NCBI GenBank assembly: GCA_035079385.1
Contig: JAVHKY010000044.1
Location: 434,001-498,000 of the forward strand
Direction of reading: 5' to 3'
From: Aspidiotus rigidus
Taxonomy: Eukaryota > Arthropoda > Insecta > Hemiptera > Diaspididae
Length of the DNA stretch: 64,000 bases
Shown here: positions 35,820-47,905 of the stretch, one piece after another
Position numbering within the stretch: position 1 is the stretch's first letter
Layout: each line of letters begins with the position of its first letter
The notes under the pieces: generated by a model
Databases searched by the model: none
Told to the model about the DNA's origin: nothing
The model's input: only the letters and a program-made list of their open reading frames with translations
Position numbers and translations under genes: made by a program

Positions 35820-37221
35820 AGAATAACGAAGAGAAGAGGAAAGAAGTCGAGATACAGTGAAGCAGATCGTAGCAGCCAACGGCTACTTTAGTAGCGTGGT
35901 TGAAGAAGTGGAATCTAAGAAGGAAACCCGTGGCAGTACAGTGAGAAAATACTTCAGTTCACTACCATACATAAGAAAGTACATGGACAAGGTGATAAAG
36001 GCATTCAGTGATTACGATGTCGATGTGAGTATCCGCATGATGATGAGAGTGAGCAATGACTAGATGGAAGCAAAGGACAAGGGAAAATGTATACAGTGCG
36101 ACACATTGGTGAAACTGAAAGAAAGTTCAACATCGGGAAAAAGGAGTTCGAAATATCAAGGGAAAAAGAAAATGGGAAGTCACTCTGTTTGCCAAACGCT
36201 CCAATGAGGAAAGTGAGGGAATATTTGAAGTCATACACGCAGAAAACTCGGGGAACAGAAGGAGATTGCAAAGGCAAAAATCATATGTATAATCATGAAT
36301 GACAGCGAAAGATCATTCAGCTTGATGATCAGACGAGAGAAGTCCACAGAATCGACCAATAAAATGTCATCAAACCTAATAGCCATTAGAAAAGCGCAGC
36401 ACATAGGTTCAGTGAAACAAACAATTCAGCATTGCTGTAGCCATTAAGCCCACAGTAGTTTTACACTTTAATAACCAATGTTTACGGCTTTGACTCTATA
36501 CCTTTTCTGGACTGAGCTAAGACGACGTTTACCTGTGGAAATATATGATAAGAAAATAAAATGCGGAGGACTCAACATAGGCGTCGCGGTTGATGGCGGA
36601 GGGAGGAGAAGCTGTTACTCCCCGCGCACTCACCCGCGCTGCCTACGTTGGAGTCCTCCGCACGCTATACATGTTTCCACGCTCGTTTAACATTGCAGTT
36701 TATGGACTAAGCTCAGTCCATAAGAGGTATATAGTCAAAGGTTTATGGCCTTATTCTTAATAGCGATACAAAGTACACTCTCGTAAGCTAACTAGTAGAA
36801 TAGTACACCTGGTATCTTTTAAATTTTCAGCGTTCCACTAACACCTCATCATAATTATACGCTATATTGTGTTAGGGTCTTCACATTGTATTCATCTCCT
36901 CTCTTCAAATGAAGATAGCGGTCAAGGTGCATGCCAAAGTACTTTTCTTAATCACTTCTAAGAATGAATCCATTAAAGGTGATTGGCGACAAAATTCTCC
37001 ATAGAGTAAGTTTACGGTCAAACAGCGGGCATTAGGGTATTGAGGCAAATTAATATCTATAAAGAGGCAAAAAAATAGGAATGGAAGGGCCCTCAAATAA
37101 TTGTACCGTCCTGGAATCGACTCACTCCAGTACTTCTTGCTCATCTGGAGATTGTATACCGCCTAATTGTAAGATTTGCAAGCCGCGAGCATGATTAATA
37201 CTATTTCTAAAATGAATAGCA
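35820..37221 (+). other. Possible decayed retroelement coding segment
   Basis: Two adjacent plus-strand frames (35857-36063 and a second reading from about 36085 to 36430) are rich in Lys and Glu and look protein-like. The first ends near a GTGAGT donor-like site at 36024. The second contains KEIAKAKIICIIMNDSERS, faintly like the start of a Copia-type gag. Neither is intact, and I cannot assign a family. A perfect 9-bp hairpin TTATGGACT/AGTCCATAA lies near 36700-36723. Confidence 0.2.
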
Positions 37222-38954
37222 CAGACCTGCCAACACTGAGCATTAAAAACAATAGTGAAATAGCGACTCAGAAAAAAAAAAGAAGTGACCAATTATTAGT
37301 GACTTGGAAAGGAGAAAAAAAAGACCAAACAGAGACTTCAAAAAATGACTAAATGTCGCATAGTCAATACTATCACACCTATCGTGAGTATCAGCAATAT
37401 TGATAATTGAATACAGCACTCAAAAAAGAAGCTAGTCGAACTCAATGACGGTCGTTAGCCAATTCCAGATTAACCGACACAGCTCGATAAACATTTTTAG
37501 GAGAAACGGTAGATTTCTGGACTTCAGTTTTGATGACCTACAATGAATAATTATGGAGACAGTGGTTGAACATAATGGAGGTCCAAGGGATGTGATCAAT
37601 AAAGAAGCGAAACTAAATATGGTATGTCAGAGCACTCGATAGCACAGTCAATTGCACACCAATCATCAGTTCGATCGGGAAGGGTGAAATAGACCTGCAC
37701 ATCTTCCTTGACGGACGATCCTCTAATCAAAAGACTTACTGAAAAAAAAAAAAATACAAACAGCCTCGGATGTTGGAGATTACTAATACGTCATGGAGAT
37801 TGAGAGTAAGCCGTAAAAAAAAAAGGACAAATTGATTTCAAGCTCAACAAGTGCTTCGAAACCACAAGGCCAAGTATAATGAATTTCGAACAGAGAAAAG
37901 CACAGCAGCATCGCGTTTATTCTGATCATTTTTGATACTATATTGAGATACAAATGGGAACTTCATATATGCTGGTGCCTCCACCGCTCTGCAAAGTCTG
38001 GATTTTGTACTTAATTCCATAACATTTTTTCGGTAAATTTTGTAATTCTGGAAATTTCATGGTTCGTTTTGAAAATTATCACGACAGACCTTTTCCATCA
38101 GTCTTTTTCTTCACAAACGAAATGGCACTTCCATTGGGTAAGTTGAATCGCGTGACACCTCATTGTTTCAACTCATCAATTTGCTCTTTTATCGACTCTC
38201 TTTCAGCCTATAAGAGTCGATAGAAATAATATATTACGGACTCAGAATCAATTATCTGAACCCGAAACTTGACTCGCTCAATGTAGTTGCAAAACGAGTA
38301 CGGTATACAAATAAATTCCTAGGAATTTTTCGTTCCGAGAAAAACATCGAAGTATGGGTGTGTCTTTCTTCTCTTGCCACTGCATTATACTGATCCGCAA
38401 AATAAAGAGGTGGCCCTCTTTGTCTTCTTCCTCTTGAATCACAGAGGAAGGAGTTCGAAAAGGACGTAGAAGAAGCTTCCGAACCCACCAGGCAAAAAGA
38501 CGGTTCCTTATTAACCACGGACCACTGAAGGCTCAAACGTATCTTCTGGCGTTAGCTCAAGAAGCGTAACGATGAATCTATTCCCGCGTTTCTTCGTGAG
38601 CTCGAACGCATTTCAATTTCTCTGCTTAATAAGAGAGGAAGAAAAATGATATTTCTTTTGGCGAACACTAAAACTCAAGTTCGTTGGAAGGAAATAATTA
38701 TGATTTTTTTGACTCCGAAAAAATTACTCCCGAGGAAAGGAGGACTCACTCGAGCTCACGAGGAAACGCGGTAACACACTCAAAAACATTTTTCTAAGTG
38801 CAGTCGTTAAGTATCGTTTTCTTCCCCCTCTTTTTATTCTTCATTTCATAAAAATAGAGATCACTAGTGACTATTTTAGGTCAATAGTAACAAACAGTGA
38901 CCGAGAAAAGAAGAGTGACTAAGTCACTAAAATAGAGACCCGTTGGCAAACCTG
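37222..38954. mobile_element. hAT-like element with AGTGACT subterminal repeats
   Basis: The left end CAGACCTGCCAAC (37222) and the complement of the right end, CAGGTTTGCCAAC (from 38954), form short terminal inverted repeats. Inside both ends the words AGTGAC, TAGTGACT and GTGACTTAGTCAC recur several times. This pattern of CAG-start ends and subterminal repeats is typical of hAT transposons in insects. The interior is decayed and contains a Ty3/Gypsy fragment. I could not find matching 8-bp flanks, so the boundaries or the target duplication have degraded. Confidence 0.5.
38080..38222 (-). pseudogene. Ty3/Gypsy reverse-transcriptase fragment
   Basis: On the minus strand the reading AERESIKEQIDELKQ, then GVTRF, then SAISFVKKKTDGKG, with in-frame stops, matches the start of the Gypsy RT domain. 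There the usual order is Tyr-Arg-Leu, an AEREVI-like helix, IxELL, and a PxSPYASPxVLVKKKDG loop. Only the N-terminal RT is visible and the YxDD region is not recognised. It is a dead fragment lying within the hAT-like element. Confidence 0.65.
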
Positions 38955-40579
38955 ATGGCGTATCATTCGGGAGGGGAGAGGGATAAGAATTTGCCAACTT
39001 TCAAATCAATTTCTGATTTGATTTCAATTTCATAAATCTCACGCCCGCAGGATAAATCACAGCAATTTCGGAGCAAATTTCATTTTCCAGCTTATATATA
39101 CGATTGGTAATAACGATGTTGATTGGTGACCAACTTCGGCCATAGGATGCTGCACATACGAAAGCAATTGATCGACAAACTTATAAAACGCGTCGTTTGA
39201 GTTTTACTCGATCTCAAAAATTCCGTTTTGTCGAGAATTTTAAAATCTCGAACGATAATCTCCCAATCTGCCTACTTAACACGTTAAGGTAAATAATCTG
39301 GGCCAAATTATGCACGACGAATTGGACAGAGTTGAAATAGCGAGAATGCGAATGCGACGAAAACGAATATAAAACGACCAAAAATTACTTTCGTATTAAC
39401 TAATAATAATGTCTCCCAATATATGTCCATTTTCGAGAAAGCTTTCTACGTCTGCGCGAACGAACATATTCGGTAAATGGAAAGATCGACGCGGACGCAT
39501 TTTTTGATGCATAAACATACATATCGAGCAGGATATATCAGAAAAAATATCGTCTCACCGTCCCATATACATTTTAATGAATGAACGGCAAAATAATCAC
39601 ATAGTTGTGTAGAAACATAGGATTTAAAAATAAGTAAAAGATACACCGATCAATTTTCGTCGGCGTTTACTGTGACATTGTCCGTATTTCTATGACCCCT
39701 CCATACGGGACTGGTTTATACCCGGCAGGAAGATCACAGACAGAATTTACTTTCATTTTTCATATAATACGAGAATCTTTATCGAAATAAATTTGCGTTT
39801 ATTGATTTACGTGTACCCAGTAGTCGGTAAATACTCTTCTACTTTGCTTGCGTACATTTTTCTCTGAACCCAGTTCCTAAAGATGAGACGCAGATTAATG
39901 TACGACCAGCGAAAAATTTTTGTATACGATTATAAATACACGCATTTTTCCAACTCTTAATATTATTGTCTCTTTTCAACAAGTCCGTTCGCTGTTTTTC
40001 ATTTCGAACTTTCACATACGCGCTCGTTAATTGCACACGTATGTGTCTGTGTGTGCGGAAAGGTTGCTTTTTCTTCTACGTTGCTTCTTTAATTGAAACT
40101 GACTCGTAAATTAAGCGTAAATTACGCACGAGAGCTCGATAATAAGCCCGGTTAACCTTACGACCATCTTATAAAATTTATAAATCTGCAACGAGTACAT
40201 TTTTTTGGGGAGAAAAATATTCAATTATGTTACACAGACCATAGAGCCTCGAGTTACTAAATTGAGAAGACTTTTAAAGGTCACGAGCAGAGAACCCGCT
40301 GTGAAGCTTTAAATATATAATCATTTGGCTGAAAACTATGAAAACCGAACGAATTACGAACAAAATATTGAAATTTTATCGGGCATCAACTAGAAAGGGG
40401 AGTGTCCGATCGAATATCCGATTATCTGAATGCAGATGAGATTGAAAAGCCAGGTTCACTCCTACGGAATTTTTAATTTTAAACTTCAAATGTAATTGAA
40501 AAGGCTGACTTCGAAATCGTATAAATATTCTTGAAAAACGCATAAATTAAGATTCAACAAGGAGTTTCGAAATTTCCCC
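38955..40579. other. No assignable gene
   Basis: No exon or repeat recognised. Short frames at 39446-39646 and 39839-40036 on the minus strand are unremarkable. Confidence 0.3.
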
Positions 40580-41000
40580 GTGAGCCACATCGAACGTCGA
40601 TTTTAGGGTCGTCAACCGAAAATCGAGTCACAATCAACTGAAAATTTACTTCTTTCAACGTCTTGGTCGCAATGATCCTTCGAATCGAATGTACACATGT
40701 ACATTGACATCAGTATCACGTACGTCTACGTCGACTCCATATCGACTCACTCGTTAGATCGATTTTGAGTCGACTTCTTCGAATTTTTCATCGACCTGAA
40801 ATTGGTTGCTCGGGAAATCTACGCTGGTCGTCTTTAAATCGACCTCGACTCAATGTCGATCAGGAGTTGATCTACTATCAACTTAATTGGTGACTTCTTG
40901 ACTGGTAGACAGAATGCGTAGTAATAGCAATAAATCATGGAAAACCTCAATTATGCTTAGCAAGTGCATCGACGCAATTTCAACGTCGATTGCAAGTCTT
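40580..41000. repeat. TCGATTT-rich degenerate repeat, copy 2
   Basis: Dense GTCGATTT, TCGACTC and AAATCGACC words, plus the phrases TACGCTGGTCGTCTT and GACCTGAAATTGG, match the segment at 21530-22460. The unit order in part (GACC-AAATTG, then TACGCTGG, then GACTC) is the same, supporting common origin. Confidence 0.55.
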
Positions 41001-42698
41001 CGGCTTATAAATGATGTATAATCGAATCTTTGCAGTCTCTCGATGAGACTCATTTGGAAGGTTTAAATTTTTTTCAAATTCTCCCACCCTCACATACGTG
41101 TATAAATAAATGTAGCTCGATTATCGGAACGTTTCAAAGCCACAATTAGCCGGAAGGAGAGCGGCTAGGTGTCCTCTTAGAAGCCCATACTATACTTTAT
41201 CCACTCACGTCTTAAATACTGAGCAATCCTTCAATTTCGATACATCAACGACAGAGAATACAAGTTCAATTTGGAAATTCGAGGACGAAAACTTGAGCAA
41301 TTAATGTTTTTGTTCTGAGGAACTTCTTCTAATCAACACCAAACTAACTAGTTCATGATGGAATCGATCCGTTTCTGAAGTTTTCGGTCCTTCATAGTTC
41401 ATGATGGTTTGGGAATAAAAATGATATTACTCTCTCCAATAAATTAATATTTTTAATCAATGGTAATAGGCGCAAAAAACTTTTTATTCTTTCAGTCAAA
41501 CTGAAATGAAAATGAGTATAAACGAAACTTCAAATATCTATCAGAATCAGAAAATGAAAAATTCAGGACTTTCCAGAATTTTTCTGGCACCTTTCCAGGA
41601 CATTTTCTTCTCTTCATGTGACATTGGAAATTATATCAATTTTTTGTAGAACAATTTTTCATCAATTTTCTCATTTTATAAGTTTGGAAAAAAAATCCGG
41701 GTGGATCCCGCTGAATTCCGGGACAAGCCAGCCTTCCGGGCCCTCTTTACAGAATCCGGGACTTACCCTCTATTCATGTAAGAACAATCGTTTTAATTAT
41801 TAGCATAAAACTTAAATTTATTTTCTTCACACCTCTTTAGAAAGAACTGCGCGACTCAAATTCGAACTTCTACGTAGTTACTTTTAATCTCATTTTACTC
41901 ATTTTGTTTCAACATTTTTGAATGCCCACGCCCAATTATTGGGGCACTATAAGAAATAATAAAAGTGATGATAAAAATCCTTCACTTTGTCTGGTTTATC
42001 GTAATTATTTCATTAAATAGCAAACCCAAAATCCTTATTTTCATTCATCCCTTTTACCTCTTATCTTTTTCCGTACTCTCTTCACCAATCGATCGGCCTG
42101 TAACTATGTTATCCTCCTTCAATTCCTCAAGTACAAAATACTTTTTCGATTGATCTCAAACAACTGACTCACATGATTGTCAGCACAGTACTTTCCATTT
42201 TCACACACCTCTCCCGGAAATAATTATTGAGCTTCTCGTTTTTGATCAAAATATACCGAAGAATTTGAAGTTCAATTCAACACGGTTGGTTAGTTGATGT
42301 GAAAAATCATTGCTCATGAATGTTCTCACTTTTAATTTGAACATTCAAATCTCAGTCTTTCGCTACACCATTTTAACTATCAAAAAAATCAATGTAGAAG
42401 CAAGGAGTATAATTTTCAACTGAATTTATGTTGAATTTTCACCATCCCTAAATTTCGCTTCTCATCACTTCGAGAGAAGTTTTATAAAATTCACTTTCGT
42501 CTTCCCATTTGTCGACCAAAATAAACAGAAGACAGCATAGAATTACCTTCACACACGTGGTTGAGAAACTTCTAGAATTTTTCTAAGGGCAGATGTCGCA
42601 ATCCAATATATTATGTAGATCAAAGGAAAATTAGGAACTTGAGATCGCGAAAAAGGCTGCGAAAGAGTTCTTCAAAACAATTCTTAAAGACTACATAC
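41001..42698. other. Probable first intron of the 42.7-kb gene; no exon recognised
   Basis: This follows the splice donor at 42698 on the minus strand. I could not find the next exon. A cluster of TCCGGG words near 41696-41762 may be a decayed element. Confidence 0.3.
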
Positions 42699-42749
42699 CT
42701 TGCTTGAGGCCCGATTCTGCGCCCTCAGCACCGCTGCTTGCGCCATCAT
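42699..42749 (-). CDS. First coding exon of an unidentified gene
   Basis: On the minus strand two consecutive ATG codons open a 17-codon segment MMAQAAVLRAQNRASSK that ends exactly at AAG|GTATGT, a strong splice donor, in phase 0. An in-frame TAG lies 24 bases before the first ATG, so the start is well bounded. The exon is G+C-rich relative to the intron after it, and CpG-rich DNA lies upstream. Such a short Ala-rich first exon followed by a long intron is common in large insect genes. The rest of the gene should lie at lower coordinates, possibly beyond several kilobases of intron. I do not recognise the product. Confidence 0.6.
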
Positions 42750-43210
42750 CAAAACTCCCTCACCAAATAATAACTAGAACACACTCGAAAAAATAATGTT
42801 TCGAAATTTCTGAAAATCACTTATCAAGTTTTTTCACGAACACCTCGTCTAAAAAGCGCACAACACTCCTGAAGAGAAAAAAAATATATATACGTAAAGA
42901 TTCTCGTTGTCACTGTCGTCGCATACAAAGTCGCACACAATCGCACTGGAGAGCGCGCACAAACAAATCGCACCAGAATGCGAGCGTACGAAATGGAGAA
43001 AATTTTCTTGGACAAATCTCGAATATTGACTCCAAACTCCCGGGAGATGTTGCGTCGTCAATCGAGAGCGCAGCGAAATCGAAGTAGGGTAAAAACAAAC
43101 GCAAACGCGACTCGATCGTGCGCGGTCGACGTCGCTCGGTTACGCTCGCCGTCGCTGCGTTCGACAACCAGTTCGGCCGTGTTGGTTTGGATAGGAAGGA
43201 AGACAACCTA
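42750..43210 (-). promoter_or_regulatory. CpG-rich 5' UTR/promoter region of the 42.7-kb gene
   Basis: Between about 42900 and 43200 CpG dinucleotides are dense on both strands, giving several overlapping open frames that are probably untranslated. There is no clear TATA box, which fits a broad or housekeeping-type promoter. The precise transcription start cannot be set from sequence. Confidence 0.4.
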
Positions 43211-44911
43211 TCTTAACATTACAATAAGTAAACCCGATGTTTTCATTATTGCGAAGAGCGCGACTACAACGACCTTCTCTCTCTTTCTCTCCTATGAGCT
43301 AGTTGTACGCCTACAAAAAAGAAAGAAACAAAAAAGAATGCGTGTGATATGTGTATGTGCACGAACGTAGGAGTTACATAATTACGATAGAAGAAGAATA
43401 GAAAATATCCGGACAAAAAAAAATAAAAATGAAAATTATCTAGCAAAAGATGCCGGCTATTGAATGACGTGGAGAATTTATTACCGGCTGGCACTTTTAA
43501 AGTATTAAGCAACTTAAATTCTGTACCAGTGTATCTATCTGCTTCACAGACGACAAACACCCCATCTGATTTACATAAAGTAGACCGGTATACTAACACC
43601 TTTGTGTTCACGGTACGTGTAGGTAATCCACGCGAGTATTCCCAACAAACTCTTCCACAACCGGACAAGAGTCGGGTCGAAAGGAAACAAGTAGTGCTTA
43701 TTACCGAAAGTCGGTTCTTCGCGATACAAATTTTGATCGTATTTTGATGTGGGTATCATCGTGTGACTTGCGAGAGAATCCTTTAAATCTGAAAGCCAGA
43801 ACCGTCTTGACATTGGAATTACGACGTCTAGTTGGTGTATTTTGGCATTTTTGAACATCAAATATGGGCAACCTCGTGGTCAAGTACGCGCTCTTATCCT
43901 CAACAGAGAAGCTCATTCTAAAAGAACTAACAACCGGACGTTTATAATTTCTTCTTTAATTACTTCGTATTGAGAAATGTGTAGGTTTCCATTATGATCA
44001 TGATTCAATGAAAGTAAAATCTTCTTTCTTCATGGTACAAGGTCGAGGACGTGATTCTTTTTCTATAATATATAATTTCTATACAAATCATGATCTCTTA
44101 CGCAACAGTTCATCTGCTCAGAAATACAGGCGTGGAGAATATGTTACGCTTTAGTCTACCTGCCGTCGGATTTTCATTAGATGGTATTTTAAAATGGATT
44201 TCAGAACTGACAATTAATGCCAGAATACCGGAACTTTAATACAGCCTAAGCACTAGTGGCTTGACAGTAAATGCTATGGAACTCTTGACAAGAAGGAGGT
44301 ACGAGTAATTTTCTGACGTCATAACATTAAGTTTCTCTGGGAATTTTGAACTTGAAAAAGTACATTCATATAGAAGTCTTAGCTCTGGCAACTCACATAG
44401 TTTTCTGTGCAACGGATGAACCCGGATTTCACACTATAGGCGGACAAGATATTTCGTCAAAGTATGTGAAATTATAGAGGAAGTGAAAATTTTTAAGAAC
44501 TTCAAATTCATTATGAGTAAAATTATAATGTTACGTAAGTTTAAGCCATTATTGGTTTATATGGTTCCCTGGTTTCTAAGCCAGTTAATCATCACTCCTT
44601 CAAGCAAATAACTAATCACTAATCGACTGGCTCAAATCATTTTTTTAAAATACATTTTTTATACTTCGTGTTAGCCTTTAAACCAGCCTGGCTTTATTGC
44701 TAATTCAGCCATTGCCTAGCCCAGCCCCTGAAATTTATTAACTCGAAAGATTTAGCAGTTGAAGCCAAAATTGAATGGCTTTGCATCCCTGACAATGATT
44801 ACATTTACACATAATCAGGTTAGGCAACAATTGATTTTGATACTACATGTACCATAGAACTAAACGAAATAGGTGCAGAATCATAAGAGCTCATCGACCG
44901 ACCACCAGATT
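43211..44911. other. No assignable gene
   Basis: Overlapping frames at 43460-43747 (plus) and 43264-43668 (minus) both look somewhat protein-like, and at most one can be real. Neither has a motif, ATG context or splice signal I can defend. One TGACGTCA octamer lies at 44314. Confidence 0.3.
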
Positions 44912-45044
44912 ACTACATGTGAGCGATTAGTTGGCGGCTGTCAGGAATGCGTTTTTGTTCGCGCTGGCCATTTACGACCGTGCGCAGTTGTTGCAAGTAG
45001 CATATGCAAACACCGTGCGTCAACCGTCAACTAATCGCTTGTAG
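44912..45044. repeat. 133-bp MITE-like inverted repeat
   Basis: The left end (44912-about 44941, containing GAGCGATTAGTTGGCGG) and the complement of the right end (ending 45044, containing AAGCGATTAGTTGACGG) match over about 27 bases, both beginning with a CTACA word. The 80-bp interior is CpG-rich. No coding capacity. Confidence 0.65.
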
Positions 45045-45348
45045 AATTTATATGAGAACGTCAAAAAAATGCCTAAATCTTTGTTTCTAAAATCAACTCC
45101 AACAATCTTAAATCCTTATGAATAAGAATGATGTGCCTAGCTAATGATATAAGAGATTATTGAGCTAGAGCCACTCAATGCGATTGAGAAGTGAGAGGAA
45201 AGAAAGAACAATACCAAGAATATAGTCGGTTTTCAAATTTGTAAATCAGAAGGCAAAAACGTGGATGAGATAAATCTGCTTCTGATAGCAAGGTTATTTC
45301 TAGAACTCAATTATATAAAGTTCATAATGAGGAACAAAATTCAAAACG

Positions 45349-45371
45349 AAAAAAAAAAAAAAAAAAAAAAA
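45349..45371. repeat. A(23) homopolymer
   Basis: A run of about 23 A residues, preceded by CG. It may be the tail of an old retroposed sequence on the plus strand, but I could not identify a body upstream. Confidence 0.6.
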
Positions 45372-45599
45372 CTTGTATTTAACTCACTCAAATTTTCTTA
45401 AAAGTAGAAAAAAAAACTTTATCCTTCTACTTTACCGCTCCAAATAGGTAGGAGAACAGGTTTTCATGATTTTTTTTGTCTATTATACAGTAACACTGAG
45501 ATACATCCCTTAACAGGTTCATCAAAAACCAACGATTAGGAGAAAGGTATCTATCCTATATGTAGCATAAGTACTTCCTTCTTGATTTATATTTTCCGC

Positions 45600-45700
45600 G
45601 CAAAATATCGATAGTTTCAAGAAAAACTATTGGAACTAACTATCGATAGCCTTGATAGTCCGAGGAGAAAATTTCGGGACTATCGACTATCGACCATTAC
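45600..45700. repeat. Fragment related to the CTATCGATAG element
   Basis: Contains ATCGATAGTT, AACTATCGATAGCC, TTGATAGTCC and GGGACTATCGACTATCGACC. These words are the body of the hAT-like element at 47084-47598, so this appears to be a partial copy. Confidence 0.5.
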
Positions 45701-45714
45701 TAAGAATCATCATG

Positions 45715-45860
45715 TAATGTTCCAGAAACTGAAATGAAAGTGTGCGGCCTGTATGACATTAATGTAGATGAGATTTGTCGAATAACTATGGAATGTCATG
45801 TTACTGTCAAATTTAGGATTTATTTGGTCGCGCACTTTCATTTCAGTTTCTGGAGCATTA
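45715..45860. repeat. 146-bp MITE-like inverted repeat
   Basis: The left arm (45715-45749) and right arm (45826-45860) are inverted copies of about 35 bases with only a few mismatches. Both include CAGAAACTGAAATGAAAGTG or its complement and a GCGGCC/GGTCGC inner end. An open frame (45734-45919) crosses it and is probably chance. Confidence 0.7.
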
Positions 45861-47083
45861 TTGAGTTAAATAAAGTCTTTTTTTTAATTTTTCACTTGAT
45901 TTTATCTTCCAATCTTTGAGTCATAATGCAATATGAACAGCCAGACAGGTAGAAGGTTAGATATAAGGTGCACTGGTGAAGTGAAATTGAATCATCTTAC
46001 TTATGAGGACACACAAAGCACAACCAAATTTGGTACCACAATCACAGCGCAGTACAAAACAATCACGGTCAAAAAAAAAAAACAATCTTCACGAATTTGG
46101 GCAAAGGGTCTGCCTTCTAACGGCAAAATGAATACCGTTCGCTGATTGGTACAGTTTGGTCAAAAAGGTGAAGTTGTGAGAAAAGTCATGCGCAAAATTT
46201 CAAGTTGAACTCATCCAAAAGATAAATATGAGAGCTACAATTTTCATTTCCGGCATTTTTCTGTACAAAACAATATTTAGAGCATCAATAGTTAGAGTTG
46301 ATTTTACATTTATAAACTCATATGAATGGCCATACTTGTGAGTTATGGTCAAAAACACCGTAGTACATTCTAGAAGTCGTCACTAGTGCTCCTACTGGAT
46401 TTCGGATTTGCAAATTCAGAATGCAGCGCGGAGCGAACACAAAACTGGTTGCGTTCTGGGCTGTGGGTGTGGGCTAGGCTGCTGCTTTTATGAGTGCCTG
46501 TTGACTACATCCATTCATCTTGTGAGATTTCCAGTATTTTCTGGATGTTCTAATCAAATTAGTATTTGTAAAGTTGGGGAACTTTCAGAAAACAGCGTCA
46601 CTATTATGTGGGATTTTCAGGTGTTGAACCTCGCCCTACTTCATATAAGGTCGGGATGTAGCAATGTCACAACGTTACACTCCAAAATCAGTGGATACAG
46701 ATTTACATAGAGGCTTATGGAAAAAAATGAGAAAATTCGAGTATTTTGTTCCTTACACAGATAGGAAATGGTTTTCAGAGGAAATGGAGAGAAAATAATC
46801 TAAAGAGTATACAATTTTTTATTTTTTGAATTCAATTTTAGTAAAATTGGTGCAGTATAAGACGAGTTATCATCGATTGAAAATAAAAAATGCGATAGGG
46901 GCAAAGTGCGGTACAACCTCGTTTAACCCCTTTACGTCGTTGAACACCAAGACGACCATTACAAACAAATCCATTGCGCTGTTGCCTGTTTTCCTTGTTT
47001 TCTACATTTTGGCCTCACATGAAGTAGGCCACGGTTGATTCTATGACAGTAATGAAGCCATCAGTCAATATCAATGTCAATAA
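45861..47083. other. No assignable gene
   Basis: A 100-codon plus-strand frame (46408-46710) shows no motif. No repeat recognised. Confidence 0.3.
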
Positions 47084-47598
47084 TAGTGATGGGCGATAGT
47101 CGACAGTTTCACGCTATCGATAGTCCCAATAGTTTTCCCAGGGTACTATCGCCATTATTGATAGTCCCGATAGTTTTTCATGAAACTATCGACACTAAAG
47201 ATAGTTTTGATGAGATATCGATCAAGAAAAAAGTACCTTTGCCACATGTACGATAGCTATCTTTCTCCTGATTGTTATTTTTTCTCAAAAACTTGTCAAG
47301 AAATGCATCTCAGTGTTACCAATGATGGAAGCTACTTAAAAAAATCATAAAAACGTGGTTCCAAACTTCCATCAGCTTTTCAGCCCTGCCCAATACTAAA
47401 ATTCAACTTTCTTTCTCTTTTTTCTGTTGTCACTATCAATTTGTACCACCAATTTTGTGATTTTGATAAGAAAAAGAAAAAATTCCAACTATCACCGTTT
47501 TTTTTTAGCAAACCTATTGTTAGTCCCAATAGTTTTCTCCAAAAACTATCGATACTATCGATAGTCTACCGATAGTCTACCGATAATTCCCATCACTA
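47084..47598. mobile_element. Non-autonomous hAT-like element rich in CTATCGATAG
   Basis: The ends TAGTGATGGG (47084) and CCCATCACTA (to 47598) are inverted repeats of the YAGTGATGGG type seen in many hAT elements. Adjoining both ends are dyads such as GCTATCGATAGTCC, GATAGTCCCGATAG and ACTATCGATAC. The roughly 515-bp body has no transposase. Flanking 8-bp segments do not match, so the insertion is old or the ends differ slightly. Confidence 0.6.
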
Positions 47599-47604
47599 GG
47601 ATAT

Positions 47605-47905
47605 CTAAGAATTGATAGTACTACCGATATTGAGATCAATATTTGGAGTTAATTTTAAAATCAACGCAAAATAGATATTAGATATAAATAATTAATATCG
47701 ATATTATTCGATATTTACATTCGATATTGATAGCTGTATAGATATTAATGATATTGATAATTGTATCAATTCTAGATTATATGTAGTTGTATCGATAATA
47801 GATATTGATAGTTGATAAGATACTGTTGATATCAATATTAAATATCGATAGTTTATATCAATAATAGTTGTTATCGATATTAGATATCAATAAATGGTAT
47901 TGACA
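47605..47905. repeat. GATATTGATA/ATCGATAT-rich low-complexity tract
   Basis: About 300 bases consist mostly of variants of GATATTGATA, ATATCGATA and ATATCAATA. It directly follows the hAT-like element. It is not an exact tandem repeat, but period-like spacing is evident, suggesting a degenerate satellite or slippage product. Confidence 0.55.

Noticed and set aside
43264..43747. Overlapping protein-like frames on both strands
   Set aside because: Both cannot be genes, neither shows a motif or splice signal, and sense/antisense open frames are expected when CpG-containing codons reduce stops.
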